Origin: G965199725 sp965199725
Lineage (GTDB): Bacteria > Pseudomonadota > Gammaproteobacteria > Nitrosococcales > Methylophagaceae
Length of the DNA: 64,000 bases
Assembly (NCBI GenBank): GCA_965199725.1
Contig: OZ241321.1
Location: 372,001-436,000 of the forward strand
Direction: 5' to 3'
Below are positions 18,678-28,439 of this stretch, piece by piece. Position 1 is the first letter of the stretch, and every line of letters begins with the position of its first letter. The notes beneath the pieces were generated by a model, which saw nothing but the letters and a program-made list of their open reading frames with translations, was not told where the DNA came from and did not search any database. The position numbers and the translations under genes were made by a program.

Positions 18678-20302
18678 TGCTTGATAAGTTTAATGAGGCT
18701 TGTCGTTGAGCTATCATGGGCTGATACATCAGTATCCTCCTCCAGATCAGGCAGAATAGCACCAGCGAGCTGTTTGCCTAATTCTACGCCCCATTGATCA
18801 AAAGAATTAATGTTCCAGATAGCGCCCTGAACAAAAATCTTATGCTCATAAAGGGCTACTAATTGCCCTAACATTTCAGGTGTTAACTTGGGAAATAGTA
18901 AGATATTACTGGGACGGTTACCCGGAAAAATTTTATGTGGCAACAGAGCTTCAAGTGCCTTTTCATCATAACCCTCATTAGTTAGCTCAACGCGTACTTC
19001 CTCTGCTGTTTTACCCTTCATCAATGCCTCTGATTGTGCTAGGCCATTAGCCAACAAGACGGATTGATGATCGCATTCGGGGTGATGACTATTGACAGGC
19101 AGTACAAAATCAACTGGAATAAACTGTGAGCCTTGATGAATTAACTGAAAATATGCATGCTGACCATTGGTACCAGTCGTTCCCCAGATAACTGGTCCAG
19201 TGTTATAGTTGATTCGCTGCCCTTGGCGATTAATTATTTTGCCGTTACTTTCCATGTCCAGTTGTTGCATGTGGCTGGTAAAACGACCTAATGAATGATC
19301 GTAAGGTACAATTGCGTGAGTGGATGCACCAAAAAAATTGATATACCAAACACCTAATAATCCCATAATTACTGGCATATTCTCAGCTAACGGACTATCA
19401 CGAAAGTGATTATCCATTTGGTGACCACCATACAGTAGACACTCAAAATTATCCATACCAACATATAGTGCAATTGATAGACCTATAGCACTCCACAATG
19501 AATAGCGCCCACCAACCCAATCCCAGAACCTGAACATATTACTTATACTGATACCAAACTTGGTAACAGCCTCAACATTGGTTGATACTGCAACAAAATG
19601 TTTTGCTATATCCTTTTGACTGCCAGATTGCAAAAACCAGTCTCTTGCTGATTGAGCATTGGTCAATGTCTCCTGAGTGGTAAATGTTTTTGATGCTACC
19701 ACGAATAATGTCGTAGCTGGATTTAATTGCTCCAATGTCGTACTTAAATCGGTACCATCGACATTGGAAACAAAATGCACATTCATCCCCGCAACGGCAT
19801 AAGGCTCCAAAGCATCACAAATCATTGCTGGACCCAGATCAGAGCCACCGATACCAATATTGACAACATCGATCATTTTCTGACCACTATATCCCAGCCG
19901 TTCACCACAATGAATTTGATTACAAAAATGTTTCATCTGATGCAAAACAGCGTTCACATCAGTCATAATATTTTTACCATTGACTGTAATAGGCGTATTA
20001 CCACGATTTCTTAATGCAACATGTAACGCCGCACGATCCTCGGTATTGTTTATTGTTGCGCCAGAAAACATTTGTGCAATCCGATCCTGTATAGCAACTG
20101 ATTCTGCTAAACCAACCAATTTTGCCATTGTGTCCTTGGTAATAAGGTTTTTTGAGTAATCTAACAACAAGTCACCATTTCTTAAGGAAAACCGATTAAA
20201 ACGAGTAGAATCCAAGGCAAACTCTTCTCGCATAGATATATATTTCAGATCGGAATAATGACGACCCAATGCTTGCCATTCACTCATATTCAGAGGCTTC
20301 AT
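18662..20302 (-). CDS. pgi: Glucose-6-phosphate isomerase
   Basis: Pgi interconverts glucose-6-phosphate and fructose-6-phosphate. The 546-residue product shows the family signatures VNIGIGGSDLGPAM, VASKTFTTQETLTNA, GGRYSLWSAIGLSIAL, and the C-terminal signature SFDQWGVELGKQLA. Length matches the long bacterial/eukaryotic type. It lies immediately downstream of hisS with a 4 nt overlap, where other gammaproteobacteria have yfgM-bamB-der, so the local order has been rearranged. Confidence 0.97.
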   Translation of the reverse strand: MKPLNMSEWQALGRHYSDLKYISMREEFALDSTRFNRFSLRNGDLLLDYSKNLITKDTMAKLVGLAESVAIQDRIAQMFSGATINNTEDRAALHVALRNRGNTPITVNGKNIMTDVNAVLHQMKHFCNQIHCGERLGYSGQKMIDVVNIGIGGSDLGPAMICDALEPYAVAGMNVHFVSNVDGTDLSTTLEQLNPATTLFVVASKTFTTQETLTNAQSARDWFLQSGSQKDIAKHFVAVSTNVEAVTKFGISISNMFRFWDWVGGRYSLWSAIGLSIALYVGMDNFECLLYGGHQMDNHFRDSPLAENMPVIMGLLGVWYINFFGASTHAIVPYDHSLGRFTSHMQQLDMESNGKIINRQGQRINYNTGPVIWGTTGTNGQHAYFQLIHQGSQFIPVDFVLPVNSHHPECDHQSVLLANGLAQSEALMKGKTAEEVRVELTNEGYDEKALEALLPHKIFPGNRPSNILLFPKLTPEMLGQLVALYEHKIFVQGAIWNINSFDQWGVELGKQLAGAILPDLEEDTDVSAHDSSTTSLIKLIKQWRNK

Positions 20303-21567
20303 AGTCCTGCCTTATTTTTCAAATACTGCGTCAACCGATCCCAAGAAACGCTCTCCTGTTCACCTGTCGCCATTGTTTTAACACCAACAACCTGCTGATT
20401 GATTTCATCTTCACCTAAAATTAAAGCCCAACGTGAACCACTGCGATCAGCCTGCTTAAACTGACTTTTAAAGTTACCACTACTACAATGACTAAGTACC
20501 TTCAAACTGGGAAGCTGGTCATGTAATTTTTCAGTAATCATCAGCGCCTTTTTTGCTGCTGATTCGCCGACAGCAATGATGCACACATCCAAGGCACTGC
20601 TCTCAGGCAGCATGCTCACTTCTTCAAGTAGTGCAATTAAGCGCTCTATGCCCATAGCAAAACCAATGGCTGCCCTGTTGCTTGCACCTAACTGAGTCAG
20701 CAAATCATCGTAACGCCCCCCTGCGCAAATGGCATCCTGGGAGCCTAACTTATCAGTCACCCATTCAAAGACCGTTTGACCATAATAATCTAACCCTCGT
20801 ACCAGTCTTGGGTTAACTTCATAACTTATTCCTGCCGCATCTAAACGTTGACATAATGCGTCAAACGCTTGACGTGAATCATTATTAAGATGTTCAATTA
20901 ATTTAGGTGCTGCCTCGTTTACAGCTCGTACATCAGGGTGTTTGCTATCTAAAATGCGTAGCGGGTTTTTGTATAGCCGCTGCTGGCTGCTCTCATCCAG
21001 TGCATCGTAATGCGCTTTAAAGTGGGCCAACAACAGCTCACGATAGCTTAATCGTTCCTCCAGAGAACCCAATGAATTGATCTGCAATGTTATCCTCTTT
21101 AACCCTAGTTCCTTCAAGATACGATTTGTCATTAACATCAATTCAGCATCAATATCCGGGGTATCAAGACCATAGACTTCAACACCAAACTGATGAAATT
21201 GACGATAGCGACCTTTTTGTGGGCGCTCGTGACGAAACATTGGGCCCATATACCATAAGCGCTGGATTTGATTTATTGTGCCATGCTGCATAATAGCACG
21301 TACACAACCAGCAGTACCCTCTGGACGCAGGGCTAATGCGTCGCCATTACGATCAGTAAATGTGTACATTTCTTTCTCAACAATATCAGTGACCTCACCA
21401 ATAGAGCGAGAAAACAGTTCTGCCTTTTCAATAATGGGCAAACGTATTTCCTGATAACCATAACTGGTTACTACCTGCTTGATAATCGTCTCAACAAATT
21501 GCCAATGGGGAGTAACATCAACAAGTGCGTCATGCATACCCCGAACGGAACGGATGCGCTCTACCAT
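20299..21567 (-). CDS. hisS: Histidyl-tRNA synthetase
   Basis: HisS charges tRNA-His. The 422-residue product has class II motifs: an IRLPIIEKAELFSRSIGE block, motif 2 ALRPEGTAGCVRA and FRHERPQKGRYRQFHQFG, and the histidine-specific signatures VRGLDYYGQTVFEW and CAGGRYDDLLTQLG. The C-terminal anticodon-binding domain is present, which separates it from hisZ in the same window. It follows ispG by 2 nt, as in the conserved ispG-hisS pair. Its tRNA lies at 37338. Confidence 0.97.
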   Translation of the reverse strand: MVERIRSVRGMHDALVDVTPHWQFVETIIKQVVTSYGYQEIRLPIIEKAELFSRSIGEVTDIVEKEMYTFTDRNGDALALRPEGTAGCVRAIMQHGTINQIQRLWYMGPMFRHERPQKGRYRQFHQFGVEVYGLDTPDIDAELMLMTNRILKELGLKRITLQINSLGSLEERLSYRELLLAHFKAHYDALDESSQQRLYKNPLRILDSKHPDVRAVNEAAPKLIEHLNNDSRQAFDALCQRLDAAGISYEVNPRLVRGLDYYGQTVFEWVTDKLGSQDAICAGGRYDDLLTQLGASNRAAIGFAMGIERLIALLEEVSMLPESSALDVCIIAVGESAAKKALMITEKLHDQLPSLKVLSHCSSGNFKSQFKQADRSGSRWALILGEDEINQQVVGVKTMATGEQESVSWDRLTQYLKNKAGL

Positions 21568-21569
21568 TA

Positions 21570-22694
21570 TTAACTTATGTCCCTTATCACAATAACCTTA
21601 TCTGGGTGAGATACCTGTTGCTGACGTTTAATACGCAGTCGTATCTCTTTCTCCAGTTCATCAACCAGTGCCTTATTTTCCATTTTGCGGTCTGGTTTAC
21701 CACCAACATACAATAAGCTTGGGCTGCCTCCTGCTAAACCAACAGCTGCCTCTTTTGCCTCACCCGGGCCATTGACTATGCAACCGATAACAGCTACATC
21801 CATCGGTTCTAGAATATCTTCCAGCCGCTGTTCTAATTTATTTACTGTTGCAATTACATCAAATTGCTGCCTAGAGCAGGAAGGACAAGCAATCAGGTTA
21901 ATGCCTTTATTTCTGATTCTCAGGCTTTTTAAAATATCAAAGCCAACACGAATCTCTTCAACAGGATCGGCAGCCAATGAAACACGAATAGTGTCACCAA
22001 TGCCAGCCGACAATAACATACCTAGACCAACAGCAGATTTGACTGAGCCAGATCGGAGACCGCCTGCTTCTGTGATACCTAAATGCAGCGGCTGCTCAAT
22101 CTGCTTGGCCAATTCCTGATAAGCATGTACTGACATAAAGACATCAGATGCTTTCAGACTCACCTTAAAATCAGCAAAATTGAGTCTGTCTAGGATATCA
22201 ATATGACGAAGCGCCGATTCAACCAATGCCGATGATGTTGGCTCACCATATTTTTTTTGTAGCTCTTTCTCTAACGATCCAGCATTGACGCCAATGCGAA
22301 TTGGAATAGCATTATCGCGAGCACTTTCAACAACAGCACGCACACGATCTTCACGCCCGATATTACCCGGGTTGATACGCAAACAATCAACGCCTAGCTC
22401 TGCCACTCGTAGGGCAATTCTATAATCAAAATGTATATCTGCCACCAATGGTAACGTAACGCGCTGCCTGATCTTGCCAAAGGCTTCAGCTGCATCCATA
22501 GTCGGCACAGAAACACGTACAAGATCAGCCCCTACATTTTGCAGGGCATTAATCTGGGCAACAGTAGCATCAACATTACAGGTCTCAGTGTTAGTCATGC
22601 TTTGCACAGCAATAGGTGCATCACCACCAATTGCAACATCACCGACCATGATCTGACGAGATTTTCGCCGCTTAATTACAGAACGTGTCGTCAT
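21570..22694 (-). CDS. ispG: (E)-4-hydroxy-3-methylbut-2-enyl-diphosphate synthase
   Basis: IspG is a [4Fe-4S] enzyme of the methylerythritol phosphate isoprenoid pathway. The 374-residue product contains VMVGDVAIGGDAPIAVQSM, CLRINPGNIG, the cluster ligands in LIACPSCSRQ and GCIVNGPGEA, and a conserved IGVNAGSLE. Length is normal. The rodZ end is about 150 bp upstream, so a separate promoter for ispG-hisS-pgi-gcvH is plausible. Confidence 0.97.
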   Translation of the reverse strand: MTTRSVIKRRKSRQIMVGDVAIGGDAPIAVQSMTNTETCNVDATVAQINALQNVGADLVRVSVPTMDAAEAFGKIRQRVTLPLVADIHFDYRIALRVAELGVDCLRINPGNIGREDRVRAVVESARDNAIPIRIGVNAGSLEKELQKKYGEPTSSALVESALRHIDILDRLNFADFKVSLKASDVFMSVHAYQELAKQIEQPLHLGITEAGGLRSGSVKSAVGLGMLLSAGIGDTIRVSLAADPVEEIRVGFDILKSLRIRNKGINLIACPSCSRQQFDVIATVNKLEQRLEDILEPMDVAVIGCIVNGPGEAKEAAVGLAGGSPSLLYVGGKPDRKMENKALVDELEKEIRLRIKRQQQVSHPDKVIVIRDIS

Positions 22695-22843
22695 TTAAAT
22701 CATCTCACCCAAATTAACATGTATAATGACCACACATAAACAAGTTAGGGCTTTATCTGCTATCAATAATCCCATTAAAGCGTACTGTCCTTGAATTAAT
22801 TATTCTAGCCAAGACTAATGAATGCTGCTCCGAAACAGTGAGG

Positions 22844-23401
22844 CTATTCTGTCGCACGTTTGTCTGCCTTATCAGATGCTATGTTGTATTGTTCATTTTC
22901 AGTATCTATTAATTGTTGAACAATACTGTTACTAAAAGTACTGTCTGGATTTTTAATGCTACCTACCTGAGACCTTAATAACTCTTCTAATCCATCACCA
23001 ATAGACTGCCTTTGCTGGAAGGCAAACCATAACAACAGCAACACGATAATTAACACCACCAAAGGCAATAATGGATAGTGGCGTCCCTCAGAAGTTTGAC
23101 GAGGACTTGCAATATTAACTGGAGATGCATGTCTTTTGTACTGAGCATTAAACTCAGTCAACAGTTCATCCTGATCCAATCCTAAAAAGTTAACATAGCT
23201 AACAAAATAGCCACGCGCATAGGCTCGCCCATGCAATTCATCCCAGTTTCCTGTTTCTAAATACCGAACTGTCTCTCTAGTAAGGCGCAGTTGCGCGGCA
23301 ACTTCAGCAATCGTATATTTTTTTGCCTCACGAGCCGACTTAAGTTGCTCACCTACTGTAGGAGGCAAAATATTTACCATATCATCTATATGTTCAGTCA
23401 T
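22844..23401 (-). CDS. rodZ: RodZ-like cell-shape protein, short form
   Basis: RodZ links MreB to the membrane. The 185-residue product has the N-terminal Xre-type helix-turn-helix domain (GEQLKSAREAKKYTIAEVAAQLRLTRETVRYLETGNW) cut here into two overlapping statements: GEQLKSAREAKKYTIAEVA and LRLTRETVRYLETGNWDEL. Then come a basic juxtamembrane stretch and one transmembrane helix near residues 109-127. E. coli RodZ is over 300 residues with a periplasmic beta domain; here only about 55 periplasmic residues remain. Its place between pilF and ispG is the conserved one. Confidence 0.9.
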   Translation of the reverse strand: MTEHIDDMVNILPPTVGEQLKSAREAKKYTIAEVAAQLRLTRETVRYLETGNWDELHGRAYARGYFVSYVNFLGLDQDELLTEFNAQYKRHASPVNIASPRQTSEGRHYPLLPLVVLIIVLLLLWFAFQQRQSIGDGLEELLRSQVGSIKNPDSTFSNSIVQQLIDTENEQYNIASDKADKRATE

Positions 23402-23419
23402 ATCAATACAGCCTGTTTA

Positions 23420-24172
23420 TCACTTCCACAATTCCACAGCTTGAGATGAATCTGGAAATTTTGCTTTCAGCAGCAAAATATAACTTGTAGCTGCATCTTT
23501 ATCATCAAGCGCATCCGCTATCTTTATTGCTAATAATAAGGATTCTGGATTCCATGAGGAAGCTGCCCTATACCTGTCAATATAAGATTTAGCTGTAGAA
23601 AAAGCCTTCTGCTGAAGATTTATTTTAGCAAGATGAAAAAGTGATTGTGTCATTTGCGGATTAATCCGCAGTGCGCGCAAAAAATACACACTGGCAGCAT
23701 CTATGTCAGGAATTTTACTCAAACATATACCAGCATTTTCTACCGCTTCAGCTACACTGGCATATAAAGGGTCATCAATCGCAAGCAGAAAGCGCCTTTC
23801 CGCTTTACGATAGTGTCCCTGCTGACATAAAAATACTCCAAAATTATTTTGGGCTTCTGAATAGCTGGGGTCGTACTTTACAGACTGTTTAAAATGATAT
23901 TCAGCCTTATCTGTTTTACCTAAAATTTGGTATAGCAAAGCAATTGCATTATGGGTCGCAGGTAATCTTGGATTTTGTTTTAACGATTTTTCCAACTTTT
24001 CCAACGCAGTGGCATAGTCACCATTTTCCATATAATTCAAGCCTAAGCGCATATTAATTTCAGCAGCCTTATAGTTAATGGTAACTTCTGCAAGATCGGG
24101 ACGGGTATTGGGTTGTGTCTGGCAACCAGCCATGGCTGCCAGTATCAACCATAATGCAATACAACCCTTCAT
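23420..24172 (-). CDS. pilW: Type IV pilus biogenesis lipoprotein PilF/PilW (TPR)
   Basis: PilF/PilW is an outer-membrane lipoprotein pilotin for the type IV pilus secretin PilQ. The 250-residue product has a lipoprotein signal peptide with lipobox MAGC (Cys at residue 17) and a run of tetratricopeptide repeats (for example NYMENGDYATALEKLEKSLK and NNFGVFLCQQGHYRKAERRF). It overlaps rlmN by 4 nt and sits before rodZ, the conserved position. No other pilus gene is in the window. Confidence 0.9.
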   Translation of the reverse strand: MKGCIALWLILAAMAGCQTQPNTRPDLAEVTINYKAAEINMRLGLNYMENGDYATALEKLEKSLKQNPRLPATHNAIALLYQILGKTDKAEYHFKQSVKYDPSYSEAQNNFGVFLCQQGHYRKAERRFLLAIDDPLYASVAEAVENAGICLSKIPDIDAASVYFLRALRINPQMTQSLFHLAKINLQQKAFSTAKSYIDRYRAASSWNPESLLLAIKIADALDDKDAATSYILLLKAKFPDSSQAVELWK

Positions 24173-25305
24173 AACACTTCCAATACCTTTGGCGCTACAA
24201 TTTGCTTTGTCCGCTTGGTGCGATCTTTTACCCCGCCTACTAGCTGACCGCAGGCAGCGAAAATATCATTGCCGCGTGTTTTACGAACAGTAACAACCAA
24301 ACCTGCATCTGACAATTGTTTTTGAAACCGATTGATGGTTGCTTTTGATGAGCAAAGATAGTGCGTGCTCGGAAATGGGTTAAAAGGAATCAAATTAACT
24401 TTAGTCGGCAAGTCACGCAAAAGATATATTAAATCTAGTGCATCTTGCGTTGAGTCATTAATACCAGCAAGTAGTACATACTCAATAGTAATATGACGAT
24501 GCTTATCAGCAGCAATATAGCGTTGGCATGCGGCAAGTAGATCAGAAATTGAATATTTATTATTTAATGGAATAAGCTGACTGCGCAATTTGTCATTAGC
24601 TGCGTGCAGTGATATAGCTAAGCTCACATAACAATCTTCGCGCAATTTATCAATCATTGGCACTATACCAGCGGTACTTAAGGTCACCCGCCGCCACGAA
24701 ATACCATACGCCAGATCATTACGCATTAAATTCATTGCGGTAATAACATTTTTATAATTAGCCAAAGGTTCGCCCATACCCATCATAACCACATTAGTGA
24801 CCGCACGCCCACCTCCACCCTGCGGATCGCATGCTAAATAATCATTCGCCAGCCAAAGCTGACCAATAATTTCACTGGCATCAAGATTACGATTGAAACC
24901 TTGGTAACCAGTTGAACAAAACGTGCACGCTAATGTGCAACCGGCCTGGGAGGAAATGCATAAGGTACCCCTGCCAAATGCTGGAATATAAACGGTTTCA
25001 ATTAAGTTACCACAAGATAAACGAATAAGCCATTTCCGCGTACCATCTTCAGAAATATAGTCTGCTGATACTGCTGGCAGTTTTATCTCTGCTAAACCGG
25101 TAAGTTTTTCTCGTAGCGCTTTACTCAAGTTAGTCATACCAGCAAAGTTAATCACACGATGTTGATGTATCCATTGCAATACCTGCCGCGCACGAAAAGG
25201 CTGCTCGCCAATATCAGCAAAAAAAACCTCTAAACCGTGCAAATCTAATCCAAGCAGATTAATACGCTCTGCGCTACTACTTAACATTATGAGGTTGATA
25301 CACAA
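24169..25305 (-). CDS. rlmN: Dual-specificity rRNA/tRNA methyltransferase RlmN
   Basis: RlmN is a radical-SAM enzyme that methylates C2 of adenosine 2503 in 23S rRNA and adenosine 37 in some tRNAs. The 378-residue product shows the CxxxCxxC cluster site in CTLACTFCSTGYQGFNR, GMGEPLANYKNV, and the catalytic C-terminal cysteine in RGNDIFAACGQL. N-terminal residues up to about 15 are poorly conserved; an internal Met start at MLSSSAERINLLGLDL is equally likely. The reading frame overlaps ndk by 19 nt. Confidence 0.96.
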   Translation of the reverse strand: MCINLIMLSSSAERINLLGLDLHGLEVFFADIGEQPFRARQVLQWIHQHRVINFAGMTNLSKALREKLTGLAEIKLPAVSADYISEDGTRKWLIRLSCGNLIETVYIPAFGRGTLCISSQAGCTLACTFCSTGYQGFNRNLDASEIIGQLWLANDYLACDPQGGGGRAVTNVVMMGMGEPLANYKNVITAMNLMRNDLAYGISWRRVTLSTAGIVPMIDKLREDCYVSLAISLHAANDKLRSQLIPLNNKYSISDLLAACQRYIAADKHRHITIEYVLLAGINDSTQDALDLIYLLRDLPTKVNLIPFNPFPSTHYLCSSKATINRFQKQLSDAGLVVTVRKTRGNDIFAACGQLVGGVKDRTKRTKQIVAPKVLEVL

Positions 25306-25718
25306 ATCTGATCGTCAGTAAAGAAGCAGGTAATTTCACGGACAGCGCTTTCTACTGAGTCAGAACCATGTACCGCATTTTTATCTATACTGTCTGCCAG
25401 ATCAGCACGAATAGTACCAATAGCTGCATCAGCAGGATTGGTTGCTCCCATTAAATCACGATTTTTTAAGATAGCAGATTCGCCTTCCAGAACCTGTATC
25501 ATGACTGGGCCAGATATCATAAAACTGACCAAATCATTAAAAAATGGGCGCTCTTTATGTTCGCCGTAAAAATACTCTGCCTGTTGCTGTGAAAGCTGAA
25601 TCATACGTGCTGCCACGATTCGCAAACCTGCTTGCTCAAACCTAGCGTAGATATTACCAATAACATTTTTTGCTACTGCATCTGGTTTAATGATGGAAAG
25701 TGTACGTTCAATCGGCAT
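25287..25718 (-). CDS. ndk: Nucleoside diphosphate kinase
   Basis: Ndk transfers gamma-phosphates between nucleoside triphosphates and diphosphates. The 143-residue product starts with ERTLSIIKPDAVAKN and carries the catalytic-histidine motif NAVHGSDSVESA, with the binding residues in RDLMGATNPADAA. It leads the ndk-rlmN-pilF-rodZ set and is divergent from nadK. Confidence 0.98.
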   Translation of the reverse strand: MPIERTLSIIKPDAVAKNVIGNIYARFEQAGLRIVAARMIQLSQQQAEYFYGEHKERPFFNDLVSFMISGPVMIQVLEGESAILKNRDLMGATNPADAAIGTIRADLADSIDKNAVHGSDSVESAVREITCFFTDDQICVSTS

Positions 25719-25896
25719 TTTTAATCCCTATAAACAGTGAAGCTATTTGCTTATTATTCTACCATCTTTATGGTTAGTTAAAACTATTGATATGGAATTA
25801 TGTGATACATTTATTGGCAGGCATCAGTTAAGATAAACTTTATAAAGTGGCGCCTCTATATTTGAGCAACATGCTGAAGCACAATATAAGTTAACC

Positions 25897-26769
25897 ATGA
25901 ACAACACAAAATTTGAATGCATTGGGATTTTTATCCGTAAAGATAGTCCTATTACTAACAGCGCAGTCGTTCGAGTAACCAATTTTCTGCACGGTCGGTC
26001 ACTGGGTGTCCTTATTAATAGTCCTATCAAAGTTTTGCCTGATCTAGCAGTTATCTCGGTCAATAATTTTGCCGAGCAATGCGACCTGATCATAGCAATA
26101 GGCGGAGATGGCACGCTATTATCAGCTTCGCGCGCACTTGCAGGAACGAATTTACCGATTCTTGGCATTAATATCGGACAGTTAGGTTTTTTAGCCGATT
26201 TGACCTTGGATAATCTTGAAGAGCAGTTATCACAAATCCTAGCGGGTGGGTATCGTGAAGATACGCGCTTTTTGATGAAGACAACGTTTAACGATAGTAA
26301 CGACTTGTCAAGAAAAGCAATGAATGATGTCGTTATTCATGCCCATCAAAAATTACACATCATTGAATTTGAAACATTTATTGATGGACAATTTCTAAAC
26401 AGCCAGCGTGCTGATGGGCTAGTTGTTGCCACACCGACCGGTTCAACAGCCTATGCCATGTCAGCAGGCGGCCCTATCCTCAATGCTAACATGGATGCGG
26501 TAGTATTAGCCTCAGCATGCCCGCATACATTAAGTAACCGCCCTTTGGTCATTGCCGCTGATAGTGTTATTGACATTGTTGTGAGCGAAAATAATACCAA
26601 TACAACAATGGTAAGCTGCGACGGCAGAGCAGGCTTACTATTACACCCAGGCGATTCCATACGTATTGAGCGTCATCCGGATAGAGTTAAGCTGCTGTAT
26701 CTGGCAAGCCACGATCACTATTCCATTTTGCGGGCTAAACTCGGGTGGGGACATAAACTTACATGCTGA
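25897..26769 (+). CDS. nadK: NAD kinase
   Basis: NadK phosphorylates NAD to NADP. The 290-residue product contains the GGDGTLLSASR motif, the NDVVIHAHQK motif, the signature TPTGSTAYAMSAGGPI and CPHTLSNRPLVI. Length matches the family. Its last codons overlap recN by 7 nt, forming the nadK-recN pair widely conserved in proteobacteria. Confidence 0.97.
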   Translation: MNNTKFECIGIFIRKDSPITNSAVVRVTNFLHGRSLGVLINSPIKVLPDLAVISVNNFAEQCDLIIAIGGDGTLLSASRALAGTNLPILGINIGQLGFLADLTLDNLEEQLSQILAGGYREDTRFLMKTTFNDSNDLSRKAMNDVVIHAHQKLHIIEFETFIDGQFLNSQRADGLVVATPTGSTAYAMSAGGPILNANMDAVVLASACPHTLSNRPLVIAADSVIDIVVSENNTNTTMVSCDGRAGLLLHPGDSIRIERHPDRVKLLYLASHDHYSILRAKLGWGHKLTC

Positions 26770-28439
26770 CAAGTTTGCGTGTTCGTCATCTTGCCGTTGT
26801 TGAAGATGTTGATCTGAGATTTACGCATGGCATGACATCGCTTACCGGCGAAACAGGCGCAGGAAAATCCATTCTGGTTGATGCCATGAGCTTGGTATTA
26901 GGTGATCGGGCTGATTCTGCAATGGTTCGTCAAGGCTATAAACACGCTGAAATTGAAGCAACCTTTGACACAGCAAAAAATTTACCACTCGCTCAATGGC
27001 TTATTGCACAGGAACTGGGTGATAATAATCAATGTTACTGTCGCCGCACAGTCTCAGCAGATGGTAGATCCCGCAGTTATATCAATGGTAGCACTGTGCC
27101 ACTTCGCCAGCTTCGTGAAGTAGGTAAGCGTACTATTGACATTCATGGTCAACATGCCCATCAATCATTAGTGCGCACTGAAACACAAAGACGGTTACTA
27201 GATACTGTTGCTGGTACCGGCCCATTATTGGCACAATTATCATCTGCCTATAACAAGTGGCGAACCCTGAAAAAGCAGCTGAATATTGCCCAACAAACAT
27301 CTCAGAATCAAGCTGCTAGACTTCAATTAATAAGCTATCAGGTTGATGAGTTATCATCCCTAGACTTAACAGAAGACAATATAAACAGCTTGATCGCCAG
27401 TCAAAGACAATTGGCACATGCGCAAACGTTGATTAACAGTACCAAATCAGCGCTACAAACTATATTTGAACAAGATCAGGGTGCAGCTTACAACGTGATC
27501 AGCAGTGCGCTAACTGATTTGGCAAAATTACAGACTATTGAGCCGCGTTTTTCTAATATTATTGATATATTAAATTCGGCTATTATCCAACTTGATGAAT
27601 GCAACAATGAACTGACACGCTATCTGGATAGTGCTTATGTTGATCCTGTCATGCTGGAGGAAGTTGAAACCAGACTATCCCTTTTACATACTCTAGCACG
27701 CAAACATCAGGTTGAAATTGAGGCATTGCCAAAGTTATATCAAACGCTTTGTAATAAATTGACCGCCTTGGAAAATAGCGATAGCCATATTGTAACATTA
27801 AAGCAACAACTAACAGAAACAAAGCAAACCTGTCAGCATTTATGTCAAGCAATTAGCCAAAAACGCCGGCAGGCAGCAATATCATTAGCCAGAGAAATTA
27901 CCCATTTTATCAAGCAATTAGCCATGCCTCGAGGATGCGTTGAGTGGCGCATCAATAAAATGGCCGACGATGCCTTCAATGAAACAGGTAGCGATACCAT
28001 CGGCTTACTAATCAGCACCAATTCAGGGCAACAGATGGGCAAACTTGGTAAAATTGCCTCAGGAGGTGAGCTTGCACGTATCAGCCTTGCTGTACAGATA
28101 GCCACCGCAGGATCACATACTGTACCCACATTTGTATTTGATGAAGTAGATGCCGGCATAGGTGGCGGTGTGGCAGAAATTGTTGGTAGCCATCTGCGAA
28201 AACTGGCGAGCACGCAACAGGTGATTTGCATTACTCACTTGCCTCAGGTGGCAGTTCAAGCACATCAACAAATTCAGGTAAACAAAAAAAGCTCAAGTGA
28301 TAACATTACCTGTATTGATGTTATTAATCTTGACAAATTGCAACGTATTGAAGAAATTGCCCGAATGCTAGGCGGTATGACTATAACAGAAACAACCCGA
28401 TCCCATGCTCGGGAAATGCTGGATAGCGTGGAAGATTAA
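26763..28439 (+). CDS. recN: DNA repair protein RecN
   Basis: RecN is an SMC-like ATPase that acts at double-strand breaks, alongside the RecBCD pathway encoded at 40-48.6 kb. The 558-residue product has Walker A TGETGAGKSILVDA near residue 30, long coiled-coil arms (about 150-350), the ABC signature ASGGELARISLAVQ, and Walker B VFDEVDAGIGGGVAE. The D- and H-loop region ICITHLPQVA follows. Its 3' end overlaps fur convergently by 4 nt. Any LexA box would have to lie upstream of nadK; none was evident by eye. Confidence 0.97.
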   Translation: MLTSLRVRHLAVVEDVDLRFTHGMTSLTGETGAGKSILVDAMSLVLGDRADSAMVRQGYKHAEIEATFDTAKNLPLAQWLIAQELGDNNQCYCRRTVSADGRSRSYINGSTVPLRQLREVGKRTIDIHGQHAHQSLVRTETQRRLLDTVAGTGPLLAQLSSAYNKWRTLKKQLNIAQQTSQNQAARLQLISYQVDELSSLDLTEDNINSLIASQRQLAHAQTLINSTKSALQTIFEQDQGAAYNVISSALTDLAKLQTIEPRFSNIIDILNSAIIQLDECNNELTRYLDSAYVDPVMLEEVETRLSLLHTLARKHQVEIEALPKLYQTLCNKLTALENSDSHIVTLKQQLTETKQTCQHLCQAISQKRRQAAISLAREITHFIKQLAMPRGCVEWRINKMADDAFNETGSDTIGLLISTNSGQQMGKLGKIASGGELARISLAVQIATAGSHTVPTFVFDEVDAGIGGGVAEIVGSHLRKLASTQQVICITHLPQVAVQAHQQIQVNKKSSSDNITCIDVINLDKLQRIEEIARMLGGMTITETTRSHAREMLDSVED

